Origin: Agapanthus africanus
Lineage: Eukaryota; Streptophyta; Magnoliopsida; Asparagales; Amaryllidaceae
NCBI GenBank assembly: GCA_030015575.1
Contig: JASDDO010000006.1
Coordinates: 205,349,632-205,413,631, forward strand
DNA: 64,000 nucleotides
Direction: 5' to 3'
Below the pieces are notes generated by a model. The model saw nothing but the letters and a program-made list of their open reading frames with translations. It ran no database searches and was not told the DNA's origin. The translations under genes were made by a program, and so were the position numbers. Position 1 is the first letter of the stretch; every line of letters begins with the position of its first letter. Shown here in pieces: positions 21,476 to 33,441 of this stretch.

Positions 21476-23082
21476 GTGTTTTCTTCTCTCTCTTTCCAGG
21501 TAGCGACCATGTCAGGCCTTAATCAAGATAATAATATGGATGTATTGACCGAACCCGCTTGTTATACTGAGCAAGGGAACGTTGGTCCCGTTCTTTCTTA
21601 TAAATGTTATAAGACTGAACATAGAATAGGAGAATATCTGGATTCTCACGCCACCCAAACGAAGAATAACCAAGTTGATTCATCTTCTTCTGGTATGTTA
21701 GTTACCGAGAACTGTTTCTCAGTTCACTCTACGTCCTGGGCATTAGATACCGGATCAGGATCCCACATATGCAATATATTGCATGGGCTAAAGAAAGGTA
21801 GAGAAATGGGAATATGTGATCATTCAGTTGTTTCCAAGTTTGTGGGATATCATAAGAATTCTCAAGGATATATTTTCTACAACACTGAGGAACAAAAGGT
21901 GTTTGTCTCTCAATATGCCACCTTTTTGGAAAAGGAATTTCTTGCAAAAGAAATTACTGGCAAAGAGGTAGAGCTGGAAGAAGTTCATGCATCACAAACT
22001 ACAACTGATGATTTATTGGAACCAGAGCATTCAGTTGTACCCGACGAACCTCAGCCGCTCCGCCGATCTAGTAGGGTTTCTCATCCACCTGAGAGATACT
22101 ACGGTTTTCTCGTTGATGGTGGAAGCGAGGATTGCATCATGGAAGATGATGACCCGACTAGCTTCGAGCAGGCCATCACGAGTAGGGACTCTGTGAAATG
22201 GCTGGATGCAATGCGATCTGAGATGGAATCCATGTACACCAACAAAGTATGGACTTTGGAAGTTGCTCCTGAAGGGGTAAAACCCATTGGGAGCAAATGG
22301 ATATTTAAGAAGAAACTTGGTGTAGATGGAAAGGTTGAGACTTTCAAAGCTAGACTTGTTGCAAAGGGTTTTCGTCAACGACCAGGTGTGGATTATGACG
22401 AAACCTTTTCTCCAGTGGCTATGCTTAAGTCCATCCGGATCCTACTTGCCATTGCTGCATACTATGACTAAGAAATATGGCAGATGGATGTTAAGACATC
22501 TTTTCTAAATGGTGATTTTGAAGAGTGCGTGCACATGACTCAGCCAGTGCGCTTCGTAGACAGTGGGAGCAGCGGAAAGGTGTGCAAGCTGCTTAAATCC
22601 ATCTACGGGTTAAAGCAGGAATCGCGGAGTTGGAACATCTGTTTTGATGTCGTTATCAAAGAGTTTGATTTCGTCAAAAATGTAGATGAACCTTGTATAT
22701 ACAAGAAGGTGGTAGAGAGTAAGGTTTTCTTCCTCGTATTGTACGTGGATGACATACTCTTGAGAGGAAATGACATTCCTATGCTGCACTCGGTCAAGCT
22801 CTTCTTATCACAAAGATTCTCAATGAAAGATCTAGGTGATGCCTCCTGCATTTTGGGGATTAAGATCCATAGAGATAGATCTAGACGGATATTGGGATTG
22901 TACCAATCCAGGTGCATTGACACCATACTAAAGAGGTTTAATATGGAAGAATCCAAGCGTGGGAACTTACCCACGATCTCTGGGCTCACTCTCTCCAAAG
23001 AGATGTCTCCCACGAGTGATTTGGAAAGAGCTCACATGCAAGGGATACCCTATGCATCGGCAGTAGGCTCTATCATGTATGC
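21476..23082 (+). pseudogene. Copia A pol remnant: protease-like, integrase C-terminal part and RT
   Basis: Phrases seen in order: MSGLNQDNN, SWALDTGSGSHICNILHGL (copia protease and following region), CDHSVVSKFVGYHKNSQGY and KVFVSQYATFLEKEFL (C-terminal part of integrase), PLRRSSRVSHPPERYYGF (linker), then RT with WLDAMRSEMESMYTN, VKPIGSKWIFKKK, DYDETFSPVA, SIYGLKQ, the catalytic FLVLYVDDILL and FSMKDLGDASCILGIKI, ending near PYASAVGSIMYA where gypsy B begins. Motifs and order identify Ty1/copia. The copy is a fossil with several breaks. Confidence 0.88.
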
Positions 23083-26039
23083 TGTAACGTTTTAGAAATC
23101 GTTATGAGAATTTTTCCGTTTTACGGTTAAATTGTCGGTATTTTCCGTTTTAACCCGACTGTGATCAAACGACCATATAGACTTGCCAGCACCTAGTTTA
23201 GCAAAAATAAAGCTAGTGCGCAAGCTTTGGGGGTATATAGGACGTTTTTGTTCAGATATAATTTTTCTCAATTTTAATATTATTTTAATGCGGTATTCAC
23301 TTTTTGGAAAATTTCTCCAAAGCAATCTTTTCATCAATTAAGTTTGAGTTAATTCAACCCTCACATAGTATCTAGATATTTGGTTAGAAATTAAAAATTT
23401 AGATTAAAGAAAAAGAAAAGAATTGGCGGAGATGCATGCATGTGTGTGTGAATGCATTTATGTGCATTTATTGATGAAAAATGAGCTTGAACACTCCACA
23501 CAACTCCCTACCCCTCCCTTGGCCGAATCCTCTTCCTTCTTCCTGCCCTTGATCTTTTCTACACCATTTACAACAATTTCTCATAAATCTCCAAAATTCC
23601 CAAATAAATCACAAAAAATACCTCAAGTCTTGATTCTTGCTCTTTGATCACTTGGAACAAGGAAAGCTTGGATCTTGTGAGCTAAAGTTGATAGGTATAA
23701 TCCTTACACTGATAAATAGGAGTTTTTATGTTGTATAGGTTGTTGAATATGGTTTAGAATAATTTAAATATCGATTAGTGCAATATCGTGTTTTTAGTGT
23801 CGTTTTAGAGCCTCTGTACCTGCTGTGATCTGAATATTTTAGTGAGTGACTAAAAAAAATGCAGTGATGTACTAGTGACCCTAGAGCACCACCTGAGACA
23901 TGAGGACCACCCCACCGGCCGGGGCCGGCGACCCCTTTGGAGAATTCCGGCGACGCCGGCTTTGTAGGGAAGTGTTGGGGTTTGGCTTTTGTGGGTAGTT
24001 GTCTGCTGTCGGTTAGGGGTGTTTGGTACTGTTTACTCTTTTTGTAATTGCAGTATGAAAAATCTGGGATCGTTTAACTATAATCTTGTGTTTTGAGTCT
24101 GTATGTTACGTTTTGCGACACGAATCGTGATCTGGTGCAGCTGTTGTACTTGGGTTGGTTTAGTGGTATCGTTACTCACGTTAACCACTATGCGGACACT
24201 CGTGAGTTAGTTTAGTGTTGGTGCATCGTTTAAAGTGTAGTTTTACGTTATACTGGTCGATTTCTGAGATGTTTGCACTATTTGTGTGTTTGTGAAATTA
24301 TAGCGTCGCAAGCGGGGACTTCGGACGCTGCAAACAATAGGAAGCCGGTGGTCGGATTTTCATAGCTCGAGACCATCGGTGAGTAGATTTAACATCTACG
24401 GGGAAATCTCCCTTATGGCGCTAAGCGTTAGGGCTAGATATGATATGATATTAGCCGTATGTTTATGTGCTCATATAGAGATATTGCAAGGTTTTCATTG
24501 CATATAGTTACTTGTTGTGCCTGATACTGTATCTATTGTACACTGCACTGTTACTGACAGTCCATGTTGCACGAGCACCAATGATATGCTGCACACACAC
24601 TGTCGGTAATTGCCATGATACGCACAACACAAATATTCCTTGATATACCTTGCTATTGGTTAACAACATTGAAGCAGTTATTCTTGTGTGATAGCGCATA
24701 TGACATATAGAATACCTGATTACCTACATGCACATACATATGCCATACTATACCTACATGTTCGCACATATACTTTGCTATTGTTACATGATCAGTTTTT
24801 ATAACATATTTATCGGTGGAATGGGACGCTGTATATATATGTATTTGGATTTGGATTTTGGGAACCGCGAGATATATTTATTGACTTGATGCATTTAAAT
24901 AGCGGATTTTTCCCGTGATATGCTCATATTGATGTTTTATGTTGCATAAGCTATTTTACATGGATTTTCGCATTTGAGATATGTTTTCATGCGATATGGG
25001 AATTTCAAGTGTCGATGTTAGGCACTTATATTCCGAGAGATATATGGATATCAGAAAGACCGATACGTGGAACACAAGTGTCGAGATGGGATACTTGGGT
25101 TTCGAGGAACGTATGGATACGAGTATTTACGTGTCGATGTTAGACACTGGCTTTCATGATGTTTTAGAGTGTCGATGTTTGACACTCAGGTTCCATGAGA
25201 CTTACAAGATTTGAGGGACGATCTGAGTATTATTTTGGGATTTCGGTGTTGTTGAGTTACATCGTGTTTTTCCATGCTTATGATTTGTGCATGAGATTAT
25301 TTATTATCCCGCACTCAGTACTCGGTTGATATGCACTAATTCATGTAGATATAGTACCTGGCGGTGTACCTTGATCATTATAATCGCATATTTATATTGC
25401 CATACTCATGCTACATGCTTACATGCTATTGATCGTTGCTGTTAGTGCATACTTGCGATCCCAGTATGATGTTATTTACTATTCACGAGTTGGCAACTCA
25501 CCCCCGTTGTGCCACAGTGTTTTGCAGGACTTACCTTTTGAGTAGTCGCGGCAGGGCGTCTTATCATCTCTACTTTTGCGGATACCGCTACTTTTGGCTG
25601 TGAGGCCGTTGCTTTTAGGTGGGTTTGCGGTTATCTGTCTGTATATTGTATATTTTTTCGTTGGATCTAGTATTCTCCATCTACCACTTCTTTTATATGA
25701 CTTTAAGACGAGTTGTGAGGAATCTGTGTTGTATATTTTTGGTGACTTTGGGTGCCTTGCTCGTGGGAGCTGGTTATGTTGAAACTTTTTACCTCTTTAT
25801 GCAGTTTTCCTTTATATTCTTCACTTCGGCGTCGTATTTATATCTTGTGTTGGTTGTCACCGCCGTTGGGCATGATTTGCTCCCATTTGGGATGCTTTAT
25901 ATATTGTTTGTGTTGTACCCGTTTTCTGGGCTAGATTTTATAAAGGAGGTGCTACCGAAATTTTCAAGAAAGAAAACCAGAGTTAGAGATTTTACTTGTG
26001 AATTTACAAATGTTTTAAACTATGTTTTTCTCCGTTGAT
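23083..26039 (+). repeat. Gypsy B 5' LTR, first part
   Basis: This is about 2.96 kb of LTR up to the insertion of element E. It contains the conserved GTAGAT-TTAAC-ATCTAC stem-loop (24383-24399) and the island ATTCACGAGTTGGCAACTCA at 25491-25510 shared with gypsy A and LTR X. The short frames near 25576-26038 are not supported as genes. Confidence 0.88.
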
Positions 26040-27350
26040 TGATTCGTGTGTCAAAAATATTTCTAATAACCGCAATCAAGAACGGCGTCGCTTGGTAGCT
26101 AGCCGGTGATTATGAGTCGGTCCATAGGGATATTGTGAATTTCCTAGTTGCTCTAACGAGTTAATTCCGATGGGTGTCGGATTGATTATCTCTAAAAGCT
26201 AAATTAATTTATACTAAGATTATCTAGATCTAAGTCTTGTTAGGGTTAGGTTTAGGGGAAGTTGAGAGATTAAAGGTTTCCTCACCGCTTTCAATGCCCT
26301 ATTATAGATCTATTAGGTGTTTTGGTAATTATCAATAAAGTGGATTAGAATCATTTGGGAAGATGTTTCTTTCTCTAGGTTCTTGTCCTTCCTTTATCGA
26401 TCCTTACCCTAACCTCCATGGAAAACACGCGCAACTGGTCGTTTATATTACGGTATCACTGTTACCTCTAGGGATAAGGTGCCGCAGGGAGCGGTGTGTG
26501 CGTGTATGTATGGAGTTCTAATTATTATGTGCGAAGGGGCAAGAATGGGGTGAGAGATCTCATCTCTCAAACCTTTCCCTAAAGCTAACCCTAACAAGCG
26601 AGGAGACTACTCGCTCATTAGGGAATTTAAAGACATTCTAAATTAAAGTAAACTAAGGCAAAGAAAATAAAGGAACTTACTAATTTTTATTGATGGCACT
26701 CTCCAAACATCAACACAGTACAGATCTGAATTTATGAAATGAAAAGTGACATGACCTCATACAGAATTTAGAGTTCCTATTTATAGAGGATAGGAAACCC
26801 TAGGGTTACAATGACTCTCACATCCGCTATTATAAAAATACCCCCTAAGAATTCCAACAAACGCATCGACGCACCGACAGAATTTTTCTGCACCGACACG
26901 TGCAATAGACGGCCGCGGATCCGCAGCCAAAGGCATGCTTTGGCCGCGGTTCCGCGGCCAAAGTATAAGCATGAATTCTGAAATTTTCTGTAATGCTTCT
27001 TATTGACTTTTTATTACTATTTCTTGGGTTGGTTCTCATATTGGCTTCCAGGTTGCTTCCAGATCTCTACAGTGAACAATTGTAGTGAACATTTACCGTT
27101 GCTTCGTGACGAAGTCTTGAATCTTGCGCTGCCTTGTACTTTGTGAACTGATCTTCGTGTAGGCTTGATCGAGGTTCTCCCATTTGTCGGTCATAGTCTC
27201 ACTTTTTTGTATCGTCTTTTGTCTTTTTCACTGTTTTTGTCTAAGAACCTGTAACATGTAACTAAGTAGCAGAAATGGGTCAAAAGCACCTGTTTATTGT
27301 AAAATGACTAGGAATGGGGAATATAATAATGCAATATTATGATATGAACA
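26040..27350 (-). repeat. Element E 3' LTR
   Basis: Plus-strand reading TGATTCGTGTGTC to GATATGAACA. It contains a GC-rich stem-loop at 26911-26959 with 22-base arms; the other LTR keeps essentially one arm. Confidence 0.92.
26911..26959. other. GC-rich stem-loop in the element E 3' LTR
   Basis: The 22-base arm at 26911-26932 begins GGCCGCGGATCCGCAG; the arm at 26938-26959 ends CGCGGTTCCGCGGCC. They pair with about two mismatches around a 5-base loop GCATG. The same motif type occurs in the leaders of copia A, C and D. Confidence 0.75.
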
Positions 27351-27365
27351 GATACCCCCAAACTT
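27351..27365 (-). promoter_or_regulatory. Element E polypurine tract
   Basis: On the minus strand AAGTTTGGGGGTATC lies directly before the LTR start TGTTCATATC. The TTTGGGGG core is typical of Athila/Tat elements. Confidence 0.85.
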
Positions 27366-28845
27366 ATCTTTTGCTCGTCCTCGAGCAAACCTAGTTTTAT
27401 TCTCAACAAAAACCTAACCTCACTTTCGCAGGGAAACGCGATTGCACTGAGCACGTGCAACAAGCCGTTAAACCTCTAGGTGTCCCTAGTAGGAGGAGTG
27501 TTGTCTCCTGATGGTTTTCAGCGGATACTACCCACAAAATCCTATCAATTTTGCTTATCAACTTTTATTCTCCAATTAGAGTTTCTAACAAGGAATTCTA
27601 TTATCTTCGACTCGTAAATTATCCACCCGTATTCTTCACGCTTCTTTATTATTTAACTTAAGATTATATATGTTCTGTAGACTTACTTAGCTTTCGGCTT
27701 CTTTTAAGTTTCCCTTCAAGGGTTCTATCTCAACTTAGGAATTTTTATCATCTCTATTAATGATATAAGTCCTATTCTTCATTCCTATCTCTTATCTAAA
27801 CCCCAATCACATACCCCTACGTGTGTGTATATATCACCCCTACACTTGGAAATTCAAATCAAGCAATCATACTCTTGTCCGTCGTCCAAAGCACTTCTTA
27901 ATTGGTGAATTTTTAGATGAATTTCCCTCACACATCCTTCATACGACTGTTAATACTTCTTGAGGTACCAACAACCGATTACAAGATGTGTTTGCAGATT
28001 AAAGCATAATTCCTAGTCTTGCAACACCTAATGCTTTAGTAGTGACTCCCAAACTAGTTGGTCTAAGGCACTAGGTGATGAAGCACCCTTGCTAAATATT
28101 TTTCTATTTTTGCAGTCTTAAGTAATCACAAAAAACCAGTGTTCATTTTTTTATTATCTCTTTATTCACACTTGTATTTTTTTTTTCTTCGTACTAAGGA
28201 CTTTAGACAAGAGCATTTCAAGGTCTCTTCTACTATTCCAAGTTTCAAGTTGCGTGATTGTGCAAATTGTAGGGTATACATTATCAGAATCTAGACTTAA
28301 GCTAGGAATTATTTTTTAAACTTATACTCTAATAAAGATATCAATACTTTTCCTTGATTTCGACTTAGCCCAAAAAGTGGACTAAAAATTTGCCTATTTC
28401 TAAATAAGATACAAAGACATATACTTTCTACCGTTAAACTTTAAGGAAGGTTATTTTTAGGATTTTTAATTTACTAAGTCTAAGATCTAGTTGTTCCTAG
28501 CCAGTTAACCTATTTGTCAAACTCAAGTCAAATAAGGCCAAAATTGAATACATTATTTTTTATAATTTTTGAAATTTTTGAAATTTTTATGGGTTTTAAA
28601 ATAAGTATGCAAATGCAAAAATATGTACATATGAATGCGAAGAAAGAAGGCTTACCGAGCATACCCCCAAACTTAAACTTGACAGTGTCCTCACTGTCAT
28701 GCTATACTAAGAGGGTTGAGAATGTTGGCACTCCAATGTTTATTTATTTACAATTTTTATTTATTATTTTGAATTGTTAAAAGAAAAACAAAAATATATA
28801 TACAGAAAGGCCCCCCCCCAAACTTCATTGAAACAGAGTTAAACG
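27366..28845 (-). other. Element E 3' non-coding spacer with two more polypurine-like tracts
   Basis: No convincing gene is seen. AGTTTGGGGG-like tracts on the minus strand occur near 28668 and 28811, in addition to the true one at 27351. Athila elements normally have a long non-coding or env-like region here. Confidence 0.6.
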
Positions 28846-29505
28846 TCATTGCCAAACTTTGCAAAGACCAAACGTCAACACCAACCAGTCGAAAACTTTA
28901 TCTGTAAAAAGTATCGGTTGGTGAAAGAATATGTTGTACCAATCCAAAAAGAATTGGGGAAGATAGAAGTGGTGGTATGGAAAGTGTGGAAGTGAATAGA
29001 TAGGAGGTGGTGATGAATCAAAACGAGAATGTGAATGATCAGCAATCAGTGGAATATTGGCATTCTCGTAGCTTATTAAAATAAAAGGGGGTGGTTCAAC
29101 TTCTAAAGGAGGAGGTTGACTAACCACACTATCCCCAAGATATTTCTGTGGATCCATTATCGACTTGGCATCATTCATCATATGCATATGATATTCAATT
29201 ATGAGGGAACTAATCTCCTCGATGTCCGCCATAGTCCAGCCGAAAGTTTGCCGCCTATCTTGTAAGACCATTAAAAGGGCGTTCTCTTGCTCGTTGGCTA
29301 GAGAGGCCGATATGATAACGGGAAAGGTCTCATTCTCACCAAGGTAAGCATATTTAAGGTGAGACGGCAAGGGCTTTAGTTCGAGTTTCGGAGGCAAAAC
29401 AATCATAGGTAAAATTGGGGGATCCACCTCGAACTCAAAGGACTCCAACACAGGTTCGAAATCACTGCAAACAACCGATTCAGATGGTTCAACTAACAAA
29501 TCCAA
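28846..29505 (-). pseudogene. Element E pol linker remnant
   Basis: The N-terminal half carries phrases that precede RT in Athila pol: PPKLELKPLPSHLKYAYLG, FPVIISASL and RQTFGWTMADIEEIS. The remainder (Pro-rich, then aromatic-rich) is not recognised as RT. Part of a fossil element. Confidence 0.8.
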
Positions 29506-29532
29506 AAATTCAAAAGACTCATATTCGGGCTG

Positions 29533-30297
29533 TTAGTCGTCAAAATCATCCGAAAAAGTGAAACATTCATAATCAATATCGGTTGTGTCAACTGTGGTAA
29601 ATTCAAGGAGGGACGCACCAGTGGCGTCAAAATCGTTGTCATCAAACAGAAATCTTTCAAGCTCGCAGTCCTCCTGCGTGATTTCGTGAATAGAGCAAAC
29701 TTCTCGTGTACTAGTTTTAGGCACGGGGGGCAGACTTCCTAACTTGTAAATATTGAACTCATTAGACGTCTTCCCGAAGGATAAAGTCATGGAGCCATTG
29801 CGACAATTTATTACGGCATTGGAAGTTGCCAAAAATGGTCGACCGAGGATCACCGGAATTTGGTTCCGTGAGTTAGCAACAGGTTGTGTGTCCATAACAA
29901 TAAAATCAACAGGGAATATGAAATCCCCAACTTTGATCAACACATCCTCTAACTCACCCCTAGGATAGGTGATTGATCGATCAGCCATTTGGAGAGTACA
30001 ACGAGTGGGTTTCAACTCTCCAACCCCTAATTGCTCGTACACGGAGTAGGGAAGCAGGTTAACACTAGACCCAAGATCTAAAAGTGCTCGATTGATTTTC
30101 TTATCCCCGATTGTTATTGAAATCGTAGGACAGCCGGGGTCCTTTCTTTTCTGGGGTAAGGGTTGAGGTTGGTTAATAGCATTGCTCACTGCACTAGCCA
30201 CTAGCACTTTCTTGGATATTTGAGACGACTTTCTCTTTGAGGTGCATAAGCCCTTTAAGATTTTCGCGTATGATGGGACTTGTTGGATTGTATCCAA
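29533..30297 (-). CDS. Element E aspartic protease part
   Basis: An Athila-type protease domain: PTISITIGDKKINRALLDLG followed by SSVNLLPYSVYEQLG, then LEDVLIKVGDFIFPVDFIV and VILGRPFLATSNAVI. The active site reads LDLGSS, a known variant in this lineage. It would cut Gag within the particle. It lies just after gag in the same orientation. Confidence 0.85.
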   Translation of the reverse strand: MDTIQQVPSYAKILKGLCTSKRKSSQISKKVLVASAVSNAINQPQPLPQKRKDPGCPTISITIGDKKINRALLDLGSSVNLLPYSVYEQLGVGELKPTRCTLQMADRSITYPRGELEDVLIKVGDFIFPVDFIVMDTQPVANSRNQIPVILGRPFLATSNAVINCRNGSMTLSFGKTSNEFNIYKLGSLPPVPKTSTREVCSIHEITQEDCELERFLFDDNDFDATGASLLEFTTVDTTDIDYECFTFSDDFDD

Positions 30298-30318
30298 GAG
30301 AGGTATATTTATGCTAAC

Positions 30319-32303
30319 CTATTTAAATAACTCCACAATCTTCTCCATTTGTGGAGTTGGTTTATTGGGACTCAACCAGTTTCGAAATGGAGCATTTTGA
30401 AAATCTGTTGAGTCCAATGTCTGTGGAGTAGAATGTGGAGTTGGAACGGATCCCTGTGTGGGTGTGTTCGTGAAGTGAGATGTGGGTCCGTTCGGATTAG
30501 AAGAAGAAGAGCCTTTTGAAGAATGGAGAATAGGCTCTAGCGGAGAAGATGAAGGTGAAGAAGAAGAAGATGGAAAAGAAGAAGAAGAAGAAGGAGAAGA
30601 AGAAGAAGAAGAAGGAGAAAATGAAGAAGAACCACCGGCGGGGGTGTCATCACTAATACCCACATTATTTTGCAACATTCTTCCGGATCTCAACATGGTC
30701 ACAGTATTTACATTGTGATATTCATGTGCGTTGTGTGTGTGACCGGGATTTAGCAATGGTTGAGATGGAAGCTTTCCTTTTTCTCTCTCGCTCAACGCAG
30801 CAGTTAGTTGTGCAATTTGTGCCTCAATAGATTTGATGCTTTGATCGTGTGAAGCATTGTTGTGCACCAAAAACTGGACGGAATTTTCCAACCTTGCTGC
30901 GGATTCTGTAGATTGCTTGAGAAATGCATCGAGACTTTTTTCTAGCAAGATAACCTTATCATCATTTGGTTGAACCAAATTGTTCGTTTGATTTGGATAA
31001 GGTTGTGGTTGGAAAGGTTGCTGGTATTGAGTTTGTTGGGGTGCTTGTTGTTGTGGAGGAGGAAGCCTTTGAAAGTTGTTGTTTCCTTGGAATTGTTGAT
31101 TTTGATTTCAAGCAAATTTGGGTGACTCCTCCAACCCGGATTATAGGTCGAAGAGTAAGGATCATTTCGTTGTCGTTGCTGAATGGAAGCATTGACCTGA
31201 TCTTGTCCTTGAACAGGTGGATTGTAAGGACACTCTTCGGTAAGGTGTGATGGATCCGAACAACAAGCACAAACAGTTCGTGGGGGTAAAGCAGGGGCAG
31301 GAGAAGACGATGTGATTTTGGTCTCAATGGCTTCTAGCTTTTTCATAAGTGCGGCCATCTCGGCCTTCATAGCAATCGACATATCTAATTGATGTATGAC
31401 TGCCCTAGATTGACCAATAGAAGAAGATGAGGTGGTCTTTGTGCTCTCCCACTGAATTGTTTGTTCACTAAGATCCTCGAGAAACTGCCATGCTTCCTCA
31501 CTAGATTTGGTTAGAAAGTGACCTTGACAAATGGTTTCTAGCAACTGCTTCGTTGCCGGGTTCAATCCCTCGTATAATGTTTGGCAAAGTTGCCAATTTT
31601 CGATCCCATGGTGAGGGCATTGAACAAGTAGGTCTTTGAATCTTTCAAAACACTTCCAAAATGGTTCGGAAGGAAGCTGGGAAAATTGTATTATCTCATT
31701 GTGAATTCTCGCGGTCTTGTGATGAGGATAAAACTTTTTAAGAAAAGCTTTAACAAACTCGTCCCAATTTCTAATTGAATGTGATGCGGTGTTGTATAGC
31801 CACTTCTCGGCTAAGTCACATAAGGTGAAAGGAATGACCCTTAGCCTTATAGCGTCATCACTTAATTGGGTTGTTTTCATCATGGCGCAAACGTTTTGGA
31901 ATTTATTGATAAAGATATAGGCATCTTCGGATTCCAATCCATGAAATTTTGGCAGCATATTGATGAAGTGGGGTTTTATTTCAAAATTGTCCCCATTTGC
32001 CGGTGAGGGTGAAAGACAGGTAGGTAAAGAGGTGCGGCTAGGGTAGAAGAGATCCTGGAGCGCGATTCGTTGGGGCGCTACAACAGGCGGGAGATTCGGG
32101 TTATTCGCACCTAACGAAGGTGGAATCAGTCCTATGGGTAAGGTGTTATTGGGATTATATCCCGACATACCTTCGGAAGAAGAATTTGAAGGTGGAGGTA
32201 AGGAAGTTGAAGGAATTTCGACTTCGGAGTCGAAAGGTTCATCGGTCGGTACCAACGAAATACGGACTAATCGGGCGCTAGTGTCCTTAGTCCAACCGGA
32301 CAT
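30319..32303 (-). CDS. Element E gag part
   Basis: The start at 32303 (MSGWTKDTSARLVRISL) is preferred over an upstream ATG because it resembles Athila gag openings. Core phrases: FEIKPHFINMLPKFHG, RVIPFTLCDLAEKWLYN, WDEFVKAFLKKFYP, RFKDLLVQCPHHGI and LCQTLYEGLNPATKQLLE, the retrotransposon gag domain. A zinc knuckle CACCSDPSHLTEEC (CX2CX4HX4C) follows, then a coiled region and a long Ser/Pro-rich tract near 30530-30640. It is broken, with about one break in gag. A Glu-rich frame on the other strand at 30482-30718 is only the antisense of the Ser tract. Confidence 0.85.
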
Positions 32304-33421
32304 ACACTTAAGGAGGTAGTGTAGTAAAAAAAAGTGAAAAACAGAATGTGGGGGTAAGAAAATGTCAATGAGAAGAAAGTGAATGGTGGTGGGGTGCAAG
32401 GATTTTTAGCGACAAGTTGCAAGTTTTTATAAAATATTTTCCTTTTTCCTTTTTTTTTTATTTGGAACTTTTTGCAAAAAAAAGATTTCGATAAAGGGCT
32501 TAGACAAAAATGCAATCAACCAAAAATGCACAATCAGGCCTAACTCTAGGGTCACCTAGGTCAGCTAGACAGCTCCTAACTGTTCCAAAGGGCTAGAAAT
32601 AGGACCTCAAACCGCCTCTTCAGCGCCAATTGCGGCCAGGTAAGTGCCAGGTGAGTGGGAGGCTCCCCTCTACAAGTAGCGGTCCTAATTAAGTAACCAC
32701 TCGCCTTAGACACACTTGCCTAGACACCGCAAAGTCAGGTTAGGATTAACGGCCGATGCCAATAACTAGTCCTCTGTCCTATTGAGCTCGAACTCCTTAG
32801 GGCTGAGTCTAGTATTTTTTTAATTAAAGATTGGTCAATGCAAATGCTTTATGTGATTTCTAGGGTCCTGGGAAGGGTGTTGAAATCCCCACCCAATCTG
32901 AATTGGTCAAAAGCCCCTTAAAGTCCGATTAAAGATATGCAAAATAGTAAATCACTTGCAATCAAATCTTTTTATTTTATGCGCGGCGCAAAGAATCCTG
33001 CACAAGATTTGTTATTGAGAAGGGGGAAGATTTTTAAGCACAAAGAATCCTGCAGAATATTTGACAAAAGATATATGGGGATTGACAGAAGAGGGAAAAG
33101 GGGAGCAAACAGTGCAAAACTCACGCACTGATGTGGCAGAGGGACCGCGGATCCGCGGTGGGAAAGCGCTTGCGTGGCGGAAGGGCGGCGGAGTTGAAGC
33201 TTCAAGTCTCTGAAAAAATTGTTTTGCTCTGTTGTTCCAATCCCTTTCTGTTTTGATCTACCTTTTTATGTTTCGCACTCAGAATTTTTCAAGATCCGTC
33301 GATCCTGCAAAGATTCACAAAAAAAAATACCCTTCAAACAATAAAAGATGATAAAAATTTTAGATTTTAGATTTTTTAAAGTTAGATTAACCCGAAATTG
33401 CAAAAAGGAAATACTACGCCA
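32304..33421 (-). other. Element E 5' leader
   Basis: Non-coding region between primer site and gag. It contains the perfect 16-bp palindrome ACCGCGGATCCGCGGT at 33144-33159, about 260-280 nt after the primer site. No gene seen. Confidence 0.7.
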
Positions 33422-33439
33422 TCCCCGGCAACGGCGCCA
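33422..33439 (-). promoter_or_regulatory. Element E primer-binding site, tRNA-Asp
   Basis: The minus strand reads TGGCGCCGTTGCCGGGGA, 18 bases complementary to the 3' end of plant tRNA-Asp, two bases inside the 5' LTR edge. This primer is characteristic of Athila elements. Confidence 0.92.
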
Positions 33440-33441
33440 TT

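Larger units (their letters stand above)
18739..23082 (+). mobile_element. Copia A: Ty1/copia element, broken, both ends lost to later insertions
   Basis: Parts seen: the end of a 5' LTR (18739-19231), two primer-site-like sequences, a long non-coding leader with conserved stem-loops (19260-21070), and a pol remnant (21476-23082). The CACTA transposon lies in its LTR and gypsy B lies in its pol, so it is the oldest layer in the window. Copia D is its closest relative here (shared LTR, leader and protein phrases). Gag is not recognised and only part of the integrase is seen, so this copy is defective with several breaks. The lineage within copia is not resolved. Confidence 0.85.

Noticed and set aside
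25576-26038. Hydrophobic frames that look like membrane proteins
   Set aside because: They lie in the gypsy B LTR in T-rich sequence and have no counterpart in the other Tekay LTRs here.
30482-30718. Glu-rich reading frame on the plus strand
   Set aside because: It is the antisense of the Ser-rich tract of element E gag.
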